Positions 41,530-50,942 are shown, counted from the first letter of the stretch. The stretch: 64,000 bases of DNA from Actinomycetota bacterium (GCA_020029595.1 JAIBJN010000001.1:1-64000); one strand, 5' to 3'. The notes: generated from the letters alone by a model not told the origin. Numbers and translations are program-made.

Positions 41530-42393
41530 TTACTGCCTCGAGGCGGCAGGTACCCGTGCGCCGGGGCATCGAAACCGCGCGAGCCGGGCCTCCGCGACCG
41601 CGACGGCCTCGGGGCTCGAGTCGACGAGGACGTAGCGGCGGTCGAGCTCGGCGCAGACGGCGCCGAGCGTCCCGGACCCTGCGAAGGGATCGAGGCACCT
41701 CTCGCCGGGCCTGGTGGACGCCTGCACCATTCGCCGCACGATCCCCGCGGGCTTCTGGGTCGGGTAGCCGGTCTTCTCTCGCCCCGTGGGCGAGACGATG
41801 GTGTGCCACCACACGTCGGTCGGGAGCTTGCCGCGCGCGGCCTTCTCCGCGGTCACGAGCCCGGGCGCCATGTACGGCTCACGCTCCACCGCCTCGGCGT
41901 CGAACCAGTAGCGCTCCGGATCCTTGACGTAGACCAGGATCGTGTCGTGCTTCGCCGGCCAGCGGCGGCGCGGGCGGGCGCCGTAGTCGTAGGCCCAGAC
42001 GATCTCGTTCAGGAAGCATTCCCGCCCGAAGAGGTCGTCGAGGAGGAGCTTGGCGTAGTGCGCCTCGCGGTAGTCGAGGTGGAGATAGAGCGTTCCCGTC
42101 GAGCCGAGCACGCGTCGAATCTCCCGCAGGCGCGGCTCCAGGAAGCCGAGGTAGTCGTCGAAGGAGTCCGGGTACGAGGACTCTCCCAGAACGCGCGTCG
42201 CGTACCGCCGCCCACCGAAGCCCGCCCGGTCGCCGTCGTCGCGGGCCACCGTGGCCAGCGTTCGCCGCCGCTGGGGACGGCCCGTGTTGAACGGCGGGTC
42301 GGCGTAGACGAGCTGGAAGCAGCCGTCATCGAAGGCGGGGAGGACCTCCAGGTTGTCTCCGAGGAGGATCAAGTCCTCGTCTCGCCGCGGCAC
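41530..42393 (-). CDS. Beta-class DNA (N6-adenine/N4-cytosine) methyltransferase
   Basis: A 287-residue amino-methyltransferase. The catalytic motif IV YADPPFNTG (near residue 30) comes before motif I LDPFAGSGTLGAV (near 240), the beta-class order with the target domain between. No restriction endonuclease gene is adjacent, so it looks like an orphan regulatory or maintenance methylase. The GTG start has TAGACT seven bases upstream. Confidence 0.9.
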   Translation of the reverse strand: MPRRDEDLILLGDNLEVLPAFDDGCFQLVYADPPFNTGRPQRRRTLATVARDDGDRAGFGGRRYATRVLGESSYPDSFDDYLGFLEPRLREIRRVLGSTGTLYLHLDYREAHYAKLLLDDLFGRECFLNEIVWAYDYGARPRRRWPAKHDTILVYVKDPERYWFDAEAVEREPYMAPGLVTAEKAARGKLPTDVWWHTIVSPTGREKTGYPTQKPAGIVRRMVQASTRPGERCLDPFAGSGTLGAVCAELDRRYVLVDSSPEAVAVAEARLARFRCPGARVPAASRQ

Positions 42394-42400
42394 CCGCCCG

Positions 42401-42406
42401 AGTCTA
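42401..42406 (-). promoter_or_regulatory. -10 element of the DNA methyltransferase gene (leaderless)
   Basis: Minus-strand TAGACT seven bases before the GTG at 42393. Confidence 0.5.
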
Positions 42407-42429
42407 GAGCCCCCGGCGGCTGGGGGGCG

Positions 42430-43668
42430 TCAGCAGGCGAGCGTCGGTGGGTTCTCCGGGCGCTCGCCGAGGACCGCCGTCACGGTCAGGCGCTCTGACC
42501 CTCGCAGGACGGTGAGGCGGATGCGGTCGCCGGGAAGCTGCTGCTGATTGACCGCGCGCACGACGTCCTCTGCAGACCGCACCGGCCGGCCGTCGATCGC
42601 CACGACGAGGTCGCCCCCTGGGCAGAACATGAGCCCCTCGAACTCCGTCTCGCGGCCACCACCCCGCAGGCCGGCCCTGGCGGCCGGGCTGCCTTCGGCA
42701 ACCGCCTGGACGGCGGCCCCGCGCGTCTCCGAGAAGTCGAACCGCTCCGCCAGCCGCGGCGTCAAGGTCTGCGTGGTCACGCCGAGCCATGCGTAGCGAA
42801 CCCGCCCGGTCCGGATCAGCTGCTGCATCGAGCGCCTCGCTGCGTTGATCGGCACGGCGAAGCCCACCCCCTCCGCGGTGCCGGACTCGCTCCGGATCTG
42901 CGCGTTGATCCCGATGACGTCGCCGCGCGCGTTGAACATCGGTCCGCCCGAGTTCCCACGGTTGATGGGCGCGTCCGACTGAATCGCGTCCACGAGGTTG
43001 AAGCCCGACGTGATCGAGTCGATCGAGCGCTGCGTCGCCGAGACGACACCGACGCTCAGCGAGCTCTCCTGCCCGAACGGGCTGCCGATGGCGGCGACCG
43101 GCTCGCCGACGACGACCGTGCTCGAGTCGCCGAGCGGCACCGGGCTCACGGGATGATCGGCCGGGTCGACCCTGAGCAGGCCAACGTCGTCGAACACGTC
43201 CCACCCCACGATCTCCGCCGGGACCCGCTCCCCGTCCCGGAACTGGACGTACACCGTGTCCGCCGCCGACGGAGCCTCGTTTCCGGTCGTCTCGCCGGCC
43301 GTCGTGATCACGTGCGAGTTCGTGAGGATGTAGGCGTCCTCGGAGACCACGAAGCCCGATCCCTGCGCGGCCGTGACGTCGTCGATCGAGCCCTCCCCGA
43401 AGAGGGCGAAGATCGTGACGACGCCCGCCGCCCGCTTGCGGTAGAGCTCGCTCGCGTCGAACCCGTTCCCGACGAGCGGCCTGGCGGCGTCGCCTTCGAC
43501 ACGCTCGGCCGCGGGGGCCGCACCGTCGGGCGTCGGCACGAGCACGGTCTCCACGCGGCGCCCGTCGTCGTCGACCCAGCCCACGGCCTTCCCGAGCGCG
43601 AGTGCGAGGGTGCCCCCGAGCGCGGCGGAGACGACGGCGACGACGGCAATGGCCCCTGGGCGGCTCAC
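42430..43668 (-). CDS. HtrA/DegP-like serine protease with PDZ domain
   Basis: A 412-residue envelope protease. One N-terminal signal anchor (about 5-28) is followed by a trypsin-like domain with the triad His in LTNSHVI, Asp in DVFDDVGLLRV and Ser in NRGNSGGPMF. A C-terminal PDZ domain (about 290-400, YAWLGVTTQTL) follows. It likely degrades or chaperones misfolded exported proteins. It lies next to a two-component system on the same strand, which could control it. TACGAT nine bases before the GTG is a possible -10. Confidence 0.92.
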   Translation of the reverse strand: MSRPGAIAVVAVVSAALGGTLALALGKAVGWVDDDGRRVETVLVPTPDGAAPAAERVEGDAARPLVGNGFDASELYRKRAAGVVTIFALFGEGSIDDVTAAQGSGFVVSEDAYILTNSHVITTAGETTGNEAPSAADTVYVQFRDGERVPAEIVGWDVFDDVGLLRVDPADHPVSPVPLGDSSTVVVGEPVAAIGSPFGQESSLSVGVVSATQRSIDSITSGFNLVDAIQSDAPINRGNSGGPMFNARGDVIGINAQIRSESGTAEGVGFAVPINAARRSMQQLIRTGRVRYAWLGVTTQTLTPRLAERFDFSETRGAAVQAVAEGSPAARAGLRGGGRETEFEGLMFCPGGDLVVAIDGRPVRSAEDVVRAVNQQQLPGDRIRLTVLRGSERLTVTAVLGERPENPPTLAC

Positions 43669-43677
43669 GTCCGACTC

Positions 43678-43683
43678 ATCGTA
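43678..43683 (-). promoter_or_regulatory. Possible -10 element of the HtrA-type gene
   Basis: Minus-strand TACGAT nine bases before the GTG at 43668. Confidence 0.4.
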
Positions 43684-43711
43684 GTGACGCCGGGTGAGTC
43701 TGCACGGCGGA

Positions 43712-45136
43712 CTATCTTGCTACATCTGCCACAAGCGCCGGGCCGCGCTCCTCCGCCTCGGAGAGCGGAAGCGTGAGCGTGAAGACGGTCTCGCCCGGTC
43801 GCGAGGAGAGCACTATCGACCCCTCCATACGCGACGTCAGCTCTGAGGCGATCGCGAGTCCGAGGCCGCTCCCCGACGCCTTCCCGCCGCCGGCGCGGTA
43901 GAAGCGCTGGAAGAGCTGCTTCTGGTCCTCGAGCGGGATCCCAGGGCCGTCGTCGCGCACCTCCAGGACCGCCCCGTCGCCTCGCCGACCGGACGCGATG
44001 CTGACGGTCGTGCCGGGCGGTGTATGCCGGATGGCGTTCTCGACGAGCACGCGGGCGATCTGCTGCACCCGAAGCTCGTCGCCGAGCCCCTCGACGGGCT
44101 CGTCGGCGTCCACCCGGAGCGTGTGCTCCTCGGCCTCGGCCACCGCGCGGAACTCGTCCGCGACGAGCCGGGTGCTGGCGGCGAGGTCGAAGGGCGCGAT
44201 CTCGACCTCGAGCTGGCCGGCGTCGAGGCGCGAGAGGTCGAGAAGATCGGTGGCAAGCCGCGTGAGCCGGTCGATCTGGTCCCGCATCTCCCCGAGGAAG
44301 TCCTGCCGCACCTCCGCATCCATGTCCTCGTCCGCGAGCAGCTCGACGAATCCGCCGAGCGAGAAGAGCGGCGTACGCAGCTCGTGGGAGGCGTTGGCGA
44401 TGAACTCCCGCCGCGCGCGGTCGAGGACGGCGAGCCGCGTCCGCATCCCGTCGAACGCGTCAGCGAGTTGCCCCACTTCGTCCCGTCCCCGGTCGACCAC
44501 CGGCGTCTCGAAGTCGCCGCCGGCGACACGCTCGGCGGCCTCCTCGAGACGGCGGATGCGGCGCGTGAAGTTCCAGGCGAGCAGATAGCCCGCGAGCCAG
44601 GAGATAGCGAGCGCGACCGCGCCGGCGACGAGCAGGCTCCTGCGCACGAGGCGCACATTCGCAAGAACGTCGTCGAGCGGCGCGGAGAGGAGCACGATCC
44701 GGCCGTCGGCGAGCGCGTAGGCGACCTCCGCGAAGTCGCCGCCGTTCCGCTCGAGGCGGCCGGTGCTCGGCAGCCCCGTCTCGGCGGCCCGCAGCGCAAA
44801 GAGATCGTCGGAGACGTCGCCCGACTGAAACGTCTGCGAGTCCGCGAGGATCTGGAGCTGCTCGTCCGTGAGGACGGCGAGGACGACGATGCGGGCGCGG
44901 AGGGCCTCGCCCTGCCGGGTGACGACGGTCTGGACGGCGAAGACGTCGGACACCCCGGAGACTTGCTGCGCCACCCCGGGCGCCACAGAGCGCAGGGCCG
45001 TGATCTTCGCGTTCACGAGCCGGTTCTCGAGCTGCGGGACGACGGCGACGTAGACGATCGCGAGCGCGCCGGCGACGACGGCGAAGAGGACGAGCCCCAC
45101 CTTGACGCTCAGGCTGAAGAGGGGCGGGCGCCTCAT
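43712..45136 (-). CDS. Sensor histidine kinase with HAMP domain
   Basis: A 474-residue kinase. Transmembrane segments lie at about 11-32 and 168-190 around an extracytoplasmic sensor of about 130 residues. HAMP is at 190-242, phosphoacceptor His251 in ANASHELRTPL, and the ATPase boxes are ENAIRHTPPG, DDGPGI and GSGLGLAI. The ATG overlaps the stop of the response regulator (ATGA). The partner is the regulator at 45133-45834. Confidence 0.93.
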   Translation of the reverse strand: MRRPPLFSLSVKVGLVLFAVVAGALAIVYVAVVPQLENRLVNAKITALRSVAPGVAQQVSGVSDVFAVQTVVTRQGEALRARIVVLAVLTDEQLQILADSQTFQSGDVSDDLFALRAAETGLPSTGRLERNGGDFAEVAYALADGRIVLLSAPLDDVLANVRLVRRSLLVAGAVALAISWLAGYLLAWNFTRRIRRLEEAAERVAGGDFETPVVDRGRDEVGQLADAFDGMRTRLAVLDRARREFIANASHELRTPLFSLGGFVELLADEDMDAEVRQDFLGEMRDQIDRLTRLATDLLDLSRLDAGQLEVEIAPFDLAASTRLVADEFRAVAEAEEHTLRVDADEPVEGLGDELRVQQIARVLVENAIRHTPPGTTVSIASGRRGDGAVLEVRDDGPGIPLEDQKQLFQRFYRAGGGKASGSGLGLAIASELTSRMEGSIVLSSRPGETVFTLTLPLSEAEERGPALVADVAR

Positions 45137-45834
45137 CGCACGTCGCGGAAGCGGTAGCCGGCGCCGCGAACGGTGAAGATGAACTCCGGCTCGCCCGGGT
45201 CAGGCTCGATCTTCTCGCGCAGGTGCCGGACGTGGACGTCGATCGTCCGCGGGTCGCGGTACTCCGCACCGCCCCAGAGGTCGTCGAGCAGCGCTTTTCG
45301 CGTGAAAACGCGACCGGGGTTGGACGACAGTGTGCGCAGCAGCTCGAACTCGAGGTACGTGAGCTGGACGGCGTCCCCCCGGACTTCGACGGTCCGGCGG
45401 GCGGTGTCGATGCGCAGCCCGTCGACCTCGATCACCTCCTCGCGGGCCGGCGGCGGCGGGAGCTGCGCGCGGCGCAGGAGCGCGCGGACTCGGCTCATGA
45501 ACTCGCGGATCGAGAACGGCTTCGTGATGTAGTCGTCGGCGCCCAGCTCGAGGCCCAGCACCTTGTCGCCCTCGTCGCCGCGGGCGGTGAGCATGATGAT
45601 CGGCACGGCGCTCCGCTCCTCGCGCAGGCGCCGGCAGACGGCCAGGCCGTCGAGCCGCGGGAGCATGAGGTCGAGGATGACGAGGTCGACCGACTCCGCC
45701 CGGTAGCGCTCCAGGGCCTCCTCGCCGTCGCGAGCCTGCACGACGCGGTAACCCTCGCGCTCGAGCGGATACGTGAGGAGCTTCTGCACCGACTCCTCGT
45801 CGTCCACGAGGAGCACCGTGGGCCGCTGTTCCAT
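45133..45834 (-). CDS. OmpR/PhoB-family response regulator
   Basis: A 233-residue regulator. The receiver has DDEE at 11-14, phosphoacceptor Asp55 in LVILDLMLPR and Lys in KPFS near 104. The winged-helix domain ends DLWGGAEYRDPRTIDVHVRHLREK and GAGYRFRDV. The minus-strand frame is open far upstream, but the promoter-like TATCCT nine bases before the ATG at 45834 and the family start (TVLLVDDEES) fix the start. Confidence 0.94.
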   Translation of the reverse strand: MEQRPTVLLVDDEESVQKLLTYPLEREGYRVVQARDGEEALERYRAESVDLVILDLMLPRLDGLAVCRRLREERSAVPIIMLTARGDEGDKVLGLELGADDYITKPFSIREFMSRVRALLRRAQLPPPPAREEVIEVDGLRIDTARRTVEVRGDAVQLTYLEFELLRTLSSNPGRVFTRKALLDDLWGGAEYRDPRTIDVHVRHLREKIEPDPGEPEFIFTVRGAGYRFRDVR

Positions 45835-45843
45835 GGCTGAGTA

Positions 45844-45849
45844 AGGATA
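45844..45849 (-). promoter_or_regulatory. -10 element of the response regulator gene
   Basis: Minus-strand TATCCT nine bases before the ATG at 45834; divergent from the element at 45870-45875. Confidence 0.45.
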
Positions 45850-45869
45850 GGGGCGGCGGTCGGCTCGAC

Positions 45870-45875
45870 TACACT
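45870..45875 (+). promoter_or_regulatory. -10 element of the M28-like gene
   Basis: TACACT ten bases before the ATG at 45886, leaving at most a three-to-four-base leader. Confidence 0.45.
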
Positions 45876-45885
45876 CCCAGGGCTC

Positions 45886-47778
45886 ATGGCCGCAGTCGCT
45901 CCACGCCGTCGGCCGCGGCGAGGGTCCCTCGAGCGGCCTGTCTCGACACGCATCTACCGGGCCGCGTGGCTCGTCGTCGCCGTCCCCGTGCTCGTGGCCG
46001 CCTTCAGCGTCGGTCGGCCCGATCCGCTCCCGAGCCCACGGATCCAGCCGTACTTCGACCAGACGACGGCGGTCCAGTTCGCGACCCAGCTGACCAGCGA
46101 CTATCCCGACCGCTTGCCGGGGTCGGAGGGAGCGCGGGGGGCCGCGGACTGGGTGGAGACCCAGCTCCGGCAGTACGACTTCGCCGTCGAGCGGCAGACG
46201 TTCGTGGCCGAGATTCCGGGCCTCGGAACGGAGGAGCTTGTCAACATCGTCGCCGTCGCGCCCAGCTCCGGAACAACGGGCGTCCAGTCCCAACGCGCGG
46301 TAGTCGTGCTTGCGCACCGGGACAACGTCGGCCGCTCCCCGGGCGCCGACGACAACGGGTCGGGCACCGGGGCGCTCCTCGAGCTCGCCCGTGACCTCGG
46401 CAACGCGTCGCTCGCGCATCCGTTCGTCCTCGTCTCCACGGACGGAGGCGCCTACGGAGGCCTGGGCGCGGCCCATTTCGCCGAGAGCTCCCCGTTCGCG
46501 GGACGCACCGCGGCCGTCGTGAACCTCGACTCGATCGGGGCGCCGTCCTCCCCGCGGATCGAGTTCGGGGGCGACACCCCGCGCGTTCCCAGCCCGACGC
46601 TGCTCGCGACCGCCGATGATGCCATCGAGACTCAGACCGGCGCCGAGCCGGCGAGGCCGGGAGGGCTCGCCCAGCTCATCGATCTCGGCTTCCCCTTCAG
46701 CTTCTACGAGCAGGCGCCCTTCGTCTCGCGAGGCGTACCGGCAATCACGATCACGACGAGCGGCAGCCGCCCTCGCCCGGCGGACGGCGACACGCTCGCC
46801 AACCTGAACGGCGATCGGGTCGGGGAGCTCGGACGCGCGTCGCAGATGCTGCTCGGCTCCCTCGACGAGTCCGCCGAGGTCGCCAGCGGGACGCAGTCCT
46901 ATGTCTACTTCGGCACGCGCCTGCTCTACGGCTGGACGGTGCAGCTCGTCCTCGTCGCCGCGCTCCTTCCGTTCCTTGCCGCGACCGTCGATCTCTTCGC
47001 CCGCTGTCGCCGTCGCCGCATCGCGCTTCGCCCGGCCCTGCGGAGCTATCTCAGCCGCCTGGCGGTCTGGCTCTGGCTCGGCGCCATGTTCGCTCTCTTC
47101 GCCGCCCTCGGCCTCTTGCCGAGCGGCGCCGACAGGCCGATCGGCCCGGACACGGCTGCCGCCGGCGACTGGCCGGTCGCAGCACTCGGAGCGCTCCTCG
47201 GCGTCTCGGCGCTGGCCTGGCTCGTCGTGCGCCCGCGCCTGACCCCGACGCGCTCGATCGCCCGGGAGGAGGAGCTCGGCGGCCATCTCGCCGCCATGCT
47301 CGTCCTCGGCGTGGTCGCGCTCGTGGTCGCGGCCGTTAACCCGTACTCGCTCCTTTTCCTCCTTCCCTCCCTGCACGCGTGGCTCTGGCTCCCACAGGTC
47401 AGCGACAGAGGGCGAGCCGTGCAGGCGGCCGTCTACGCGATCGGGTTCGCCGGCCCGGCCCTTCTGCTCGCCTCGCTCGCCTTCCGCTTCGGGATGGGGC
47501 TCGACGCGCTCTGGTACGTCGTCGCGCTGACGGCGGTGGGCTACATCCCTATTCCCCTCGTGATCGCGTTCCTCGCCTGGGGAGCTGCGGCCGGGCAGGT
47601 CGGCGCAGTCGCGGTCGGCAACTACGCGCCCTACCCCGACGTCACCGAGCGCTCGCGCGGTCCGCTCAGGGAAGCCGGTCGCCAGGCTATCCTCGTCTGG
47701 AGGAGATCCCGCCGGCGCCATCTCGTCGCCGTTGACTCCCGGGAGGATCGGGCCGAAGCTGAGTCCGGAGAGAGCTGA
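45886..47778 (+). CDS. M28-like peptidase domain with C-terminal membrane region, possibly inactive
   Basis: A 630-residue protein: a signal anchor at about 25-42, an extracytoplasmic M28-like domain at about 55-340, and six or more transmembrane segments from 355 to 585. The first metal ligands look present (His144 in VVLAHRDNVG and Asp155 in GADDNGSG). Where M28 peptidases have a Glu-Glu pair, the sequence reads VSTDGGAYGGLGA, lacking the catalytic Glu. It may be a binding or assembly factor. The stop overlaps the sortase ATG, so the two are coupled. Confidence 0.75.
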   Translation: MAAVAPRRRPRRGSLERPVSTRIYRAAWLVVAVPVLVAAFSVGRPDPLPSPRIQPYFDQTTAVQFATQLTSDYPDRLPGSEGARGAADWVETQLRQYDFAVERQTFVAEIPGLGTEELVNIVAVAPSSGTTGVQSQRAVVVLAHRDNVGRSPGADDNGSGTGALLELARDLGNASLAHPFVLVSTDGGAYGGLGAAHFAESSPFAGRTAAVVNLDSIGAPSSPRIEFGGDTPRVPSPTLLATADDAIETQTGAEPARPGGLAQLIDLGFPFSFYEQAPFVSRGVPAITITTSGSRPRPADGDTLANLNGDRVGELGRASQMLLGSLDESAEVASGTQSYVYFGTRLLYGWTVQLVLVAALLPFLAATVDLFARCRRRRIALRPALRSYLSRLAVWLWLGAMFALFAALGLLPSGADRPIGPDTAAAGDWPVAALGALLGVSALAWLVVRPRLTPTRSIAREEELGGHLAAMLVLGVVALVVAAVNPYSLLFLLPSLHAWLWLPQVSDRGRAVQAAVYAIGFAGPALLLASLAFRFGMGLDALWYVVALTAVGYIPIPLVIAFLAWGAAAGQVGAVAVGNYAPYPDVTERSRGPLREAGRQAILVWRRSRRRHLVAVDSREDRAEAESGES

Positions 47779-48515
47779 TGAAAGTGCGGCGCCTCGGAAC
47801 AGTGCTCGTCGTCGGCGGCTTGCTGGTCCTCGCCTATGCAGCGGCCGTCCTCTTCTGGCGCGACCCGGTCACCGACCTCTACAACCGCTACCAGCAGAAC
47901 CGCCTCGAAACGGCGCTCGAGGAGGAGTTCGCCGCTTGGGACTCGACCCTCCCCCCGCGGGCCGAGGAGGAGCCGGTCGAAGACGAGGAAGGCGACGGGC
48001 CGGCAGCCGTTGACATCGCCGCCTCCCGCGCGGCGACCGCACGCGACGCGAGGCGGTTCCTCAGGGAGCTCGAGCAGGGCCAGGCCTTCGGGCGCCTCGC
48101 GATTCCCCGCATCGGTTTGGAGAGCGTCGTCGTCCAGGGAACGCGCTGGGGCGCCGATCTCTCCCGCGGCCCCGGTCACTACGAGCGGACGTCGGTGCCG
48201 GGGCTCGGGAAGACGGTCGGGGTCGCCGGGCACCGGACGACTTTCGGAGCGCCCTTCCGGGAGATCGACGAGATCCGAGTCGGGGACGAGGTCACGCTCG
48301 AGATGCCGTACGCGACGTTCCGCTACCGCGTCTCCGAGCACGAGATCGTCGACTCGGATGACTGGAGCGTGATTCGCAACCGCGGCTTCGACACCATCAT
48401 GCTCTCCGCCTGCCACCCGCTCTACAGCGCCGATGAGCGCTGGATCGTCTACGGCCGCCTGGTCGAGGTGAGGCCCCGCAGTGGCGGCGCGTACACGCTC
48501 GCGGCGGCGGGTTAG
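47778..48515 (+). CDS. Class E-type sortase
   Basis: A 245-residue transpeptidase that would anchor surface proteins or act as housekeeping sortase. One N-terminal transmembrane segment (about 9-27), an acidic linker, and the sortase barrel. Catalytic His is in VAGHRTTFGAPF, Cys in MLSACHPLYSADERWIVYGRL with the essential Arg ten residues later. ATG in a TGATG overlap with the M28-like gene. No LAXTG-type substrate was recognised in the window. Confidence 0.9.
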   Translation: MKVRRLGTVLVVGGLLVLAYAAAVLFWRDPVTDLYNRYQQNRLETALEEEFAAWDSTLPPRAEEEPVEDEEGDGPAAVDIAASRAATARDARRFLRELEQGQAFGRLAIPRIGLESVVVQGTRWGADLSRGPGHYERTSVPGLGKTVGVAGHRTTFGAPFREIDEIRVGDEVTLEMPYATFRYRVSEHEIVDSDDWSVIRNRGFDTIMLSACHPLYSADERWIVYGRLVEVRPRSGGAYTLAAAG

Positions 48516-49727
48516 CTACAGCGACAGGAAACGCACGGGGGAGCCCGCGGGCATCTCCCCCTCGCCCCCGTCGATCCAGACCAGGGCGGACGCGCGGCCG
48601 GCGCGAACGATCATGTGCGACTCCTGGCCGGACAGCGGGTCGAGCACGACCTCGTCGTTCTCGCGCCGGACGGCCGCGCGGACGAGCTCGTCGCGCTCGG
48701 CGTTCCGGCGGACGGCGGCGCCGAGGGTCCCGCTCCGGAAGGCCGGGAGCGGGTCCGGCAGCCCGAGGAGCGCGTTGACGGCCGGCCGCACGAGCACCTC
48801 GAAGGTAGCGAGCACCGAGACCGGGTTGCCGGGCAGGTTGAAGACGAGGTGGCCGCGGCGGACGCCGAACGCGACGGGCTTTCCGGGCTTCATGGCCACG
48901 CCCCAGAAGACCTCCTCGACGCGAAGATCCGCCTGCACCTTCCTGACGAGATCGTGAGGTCCGACAGAGGCGCCGCCCGTGGTCACGAGCATGTCGAAGC
49001 CCAGCAGCGCACGCTCCATCGTCCTCCGGTGCTCTTCCTCCTCGTCGTGCACGACGCCGAGCTGGGCGGGCACCGCCCCCGCGAGCTGGAGCGCCGTGGC
49101 GAGCAGGAGCCCGTTCGACTCGTAGATCTGGCCCGCCTCGAGCTTCTCTCCGGGCTGGCGGAGCTCCGAGCCGGTAACGAGGATGCCGACGCGCGGACGC
49201 TTCGTGCAGCGCACCTCGGCGACCCCGGCCGCCCCCAGCGCGCCGACCTGGCCCGGACCGAGTGCGACGCCCGGCTCGAGCACCGTCTCGCCCACGCGGA
49301 CGTCGCCCCCGCGCTCGCGCACGTTCGCCCCGGTCCGCACGGGTTCTCGCACGAGAACGCCCTCCGCTCCTTCCTCGACGAGCTCGATCGGGACGACGGC
49401 GTCCGCACCCTCGGGCACGACGCCGCCGGTGGCGATCGCCATGGCCTCACCCACCGCGAGCGACCGCGAGGCCGGCTCGCCGGCGGCGATGCGCTCCACA
49501 ACCGGGAGGGTCACCGGCGCATCCCGGGTCTCGGCCGAGCGCAGCGCGTAGCCGTCCATCGCCGAGCTCGGAAACGGGGGAAGGTCGACGATCGACACCG
49601 CCGGCTCCGCGAGCACACGGCCGGTCGCCCGCTCGATGGGCACCCGTTCCGCCTCGAGCGGCTTCGCCCGCTCGAGGACGAGGCGCTGCGCCTCAGCGAT
49701 CGAGATCAGCTCCGGCACCTGGATCAC
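48516..49727 (-). CDS. moeA: Molybdopterin molybdenumtransferase
   Basis: A 403-residue enzyme inserting molybdenum into adenylated molybdopterin. It has PPFPSSAMDGYALR near residue 45, ATGGVVPEGADAVVPIE, LVTGSELRQPGE, TTGGASVGPHDLVRK and MKPGKPVAFG, and a C-terminal beta domain. The GTG start overlaps the glycosyltransferase stop. It abuts the convergent sortase gene with no bases between stops. It complements moaC and moaB at 37-38 kb. Confidence 0.93.
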   Translation of the reverse strand: MIQVPELISIAEAQRLVLERAKPLEAERVPIERATGRVLAEPAVSIVDLPPFPSSAMDGYALRSAETRDAPVTLPVVERIAAGEPASRSLAVGEAMAIATGGVVPEGADAVVPIELVEEGAEGVLVREPVRTGANVRERGGDVRVGETVLEPGVALGPGQVGALGAAGVAEVRCTKRPRVGILVTGSELRQPGEKLEAGQIYESNGLLLATALQLAGAVPAQLGVVHDEEEEHRRTMERALLGFDMLVTTGGASVGPHDLVRKVQADLRVEEVFWGVAMKPGKPVAFGVRRGHLVFNLPGNPVSVLATFEVLVRPAVNALLGLPDPLPAFRSGTLGAAVRRNAERDELVRAAVRRENDEVVLDPLSGQESHMIVRAGRASALVWIDGGEGEMPAGSPVRFLSL

Positions 49728-50905
49728 AAGGGTACGGCGTCGCGCAGGAGGTAGGCCGACAAGGCGAGCGCGAGCCAGCGCGCAGTCCGATCCTCCTCGA
49801 CGGCGGCCAGCGGGACGGCCCACACAGCGTACCAGGGCACGAGCCACGACGTGGCCACCAGGAGAAGCCCGGCCGTGAGCGCCAGTCGCGCGCGACCGCG
49901 CCACGCCTCCCGCAGAAGCCATAGATACGCGAGGACGAAGGCGATTGCGAACGCGAGGGCGACGGCACCCTCGGAGATTCCCAGAGCTGCGATCCGGCTT
50001 GGAATCGCATACCACGCCCGGTCTTCTGCGAGGTTCGTCGCCAGCGGGCCGGCGGCCCTGATCCAGGCGAGTCCGTACAACCATGTGGCGATCGCCACGA
50101 GCACGCACGCCCCGACCGCGAGGCCGCGGTGGTCGACCTGCCGCCCCGTCCTGCGCGCCTCGAGAAACCGTAGCGGCAGAAAGAGGATAGGGACCCACTT
50201 GATCGCGATCGCGAGAGCCCAGGAGACACCCGCGAGCGTCCCCCTGCCCGCGGCGGCGAGAGCGAGCGCGCCGAGGACGAAGACCATCATCCAGGCGTCG
50301 TTGTGCCCGCCGCCGGCAAAGTGGACGGCGAGAAGCGGGTTCCAGCCGACGAACGCCGCGGCGAAGGCAGGCTGCCGTGAGAGGCGGGCCGCGAGCAGGA
50401 CGAGAGCGATCATCGCCGCCGCCGCGAGCCCCTTGTACGTCCACGCTGCCGCGTCCGGCGACTCACCGACCGCCGCCGCATGCGCCTCCGAGGCCAGCGT
50501 GAAGCCCGGCCCGTAGACCGAGGTGGTGTCGCGCCAGTGGGAGCCCATGAGCGGGTAGGCGGGGTCATCCGGATAGTCGCTCGGGACGTCGACGTAGGGG
50601 TTGCCGTCGTGCACCGCGGCGATCCGTCCGTAGTCCCAGTACGTGTAGGCGTCGGTCGAGAGGAGCACCGGGCCCGCGAGCGGGAGCAGCTGGATCGCAC
50701 ACGCAAGAGCGATGACCGCCCGTCGCTTCGTCACCCCGCCCGCCCGGCCGAGCAGGAAGAGCCCGGCCAAGTACGCGACGAAGGCGCCGATCGCAACTCC
50801 GAGGTAGAGCCACGACCAGGCCGAGTCGTCGCCCTCGTGCTCGGGGACGAGCGGGGAGCTCTCCGGGTACGCGAACGAGACGGCGGTCGCCGTGAGCGCG
50901 AGCAC
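49724..50905 (-). CDS. GT-C-type membrane glycosyltransferase (GT87/mannosyltransferase-like)
   Basis: About 393 residues with ten or so transmembrane helices. The first loop contains STDAYTYWDYGRIAAVHDGNPY, which has the acidic residues of lipid-linked-sugar-dependent GT-C enzymes, then HWRDTTSVYGPGF, and GGGHNDAWM in a later loop. It probably adds mannose or arabinose-type sugars to envelope glycans. The start is uncertain. No ATG lies near; the GTG at 50905 is in the first helix, and initiation inside the PBP gene's 3' end is possible. Confidence 0.75.
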   Translation of the reverse strand: MLALTATAVSFAYPESSPLVPEHEGDDSAWSWLYLGVAIGAFVAYLAGLFLLGRAGGVTKRRAVIALACAIQLLPLAGPVLLSTDAYTYWDYGRIAAVHDGNPYVDVPSDYPDDPAYPLMGSHWRDTTSVYGPGFTLASEAHAAAVGESPDAAAWTYKGLAAAAMIALVLLAARLSRQPAFAAAFVGWNPLLAVHFAGGGHNDAWMMVFVLGALALAAAGRGTLAGVSWALAIAIKWVPILFLPLRFLEARRTGRQVDHRGLAVGACVLVAIATWLYGLAWIRAAGPLATNLAEDRAWYAIPSRIAALGISEGAVALAFAIAFVLAYLWLLREAWRGRARLALTAGLLLVATSWLVPWYAVWAVPLAAVEEDRTARWLALALSAYLLRDAVPL

Positions 50906-50942
50906 GAGCGCCCCGGCGACGAGCGCCCAGGCGGCGCCGGCG

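Noticed and set aside
45835..47721. Very long minus-strand open frame upstream of the response regulator
   Set aside because: It is an Arg/Glu-rich shadow of the M28-like gene on the other strand, and the regulator has a proper start and promoter at 45834.
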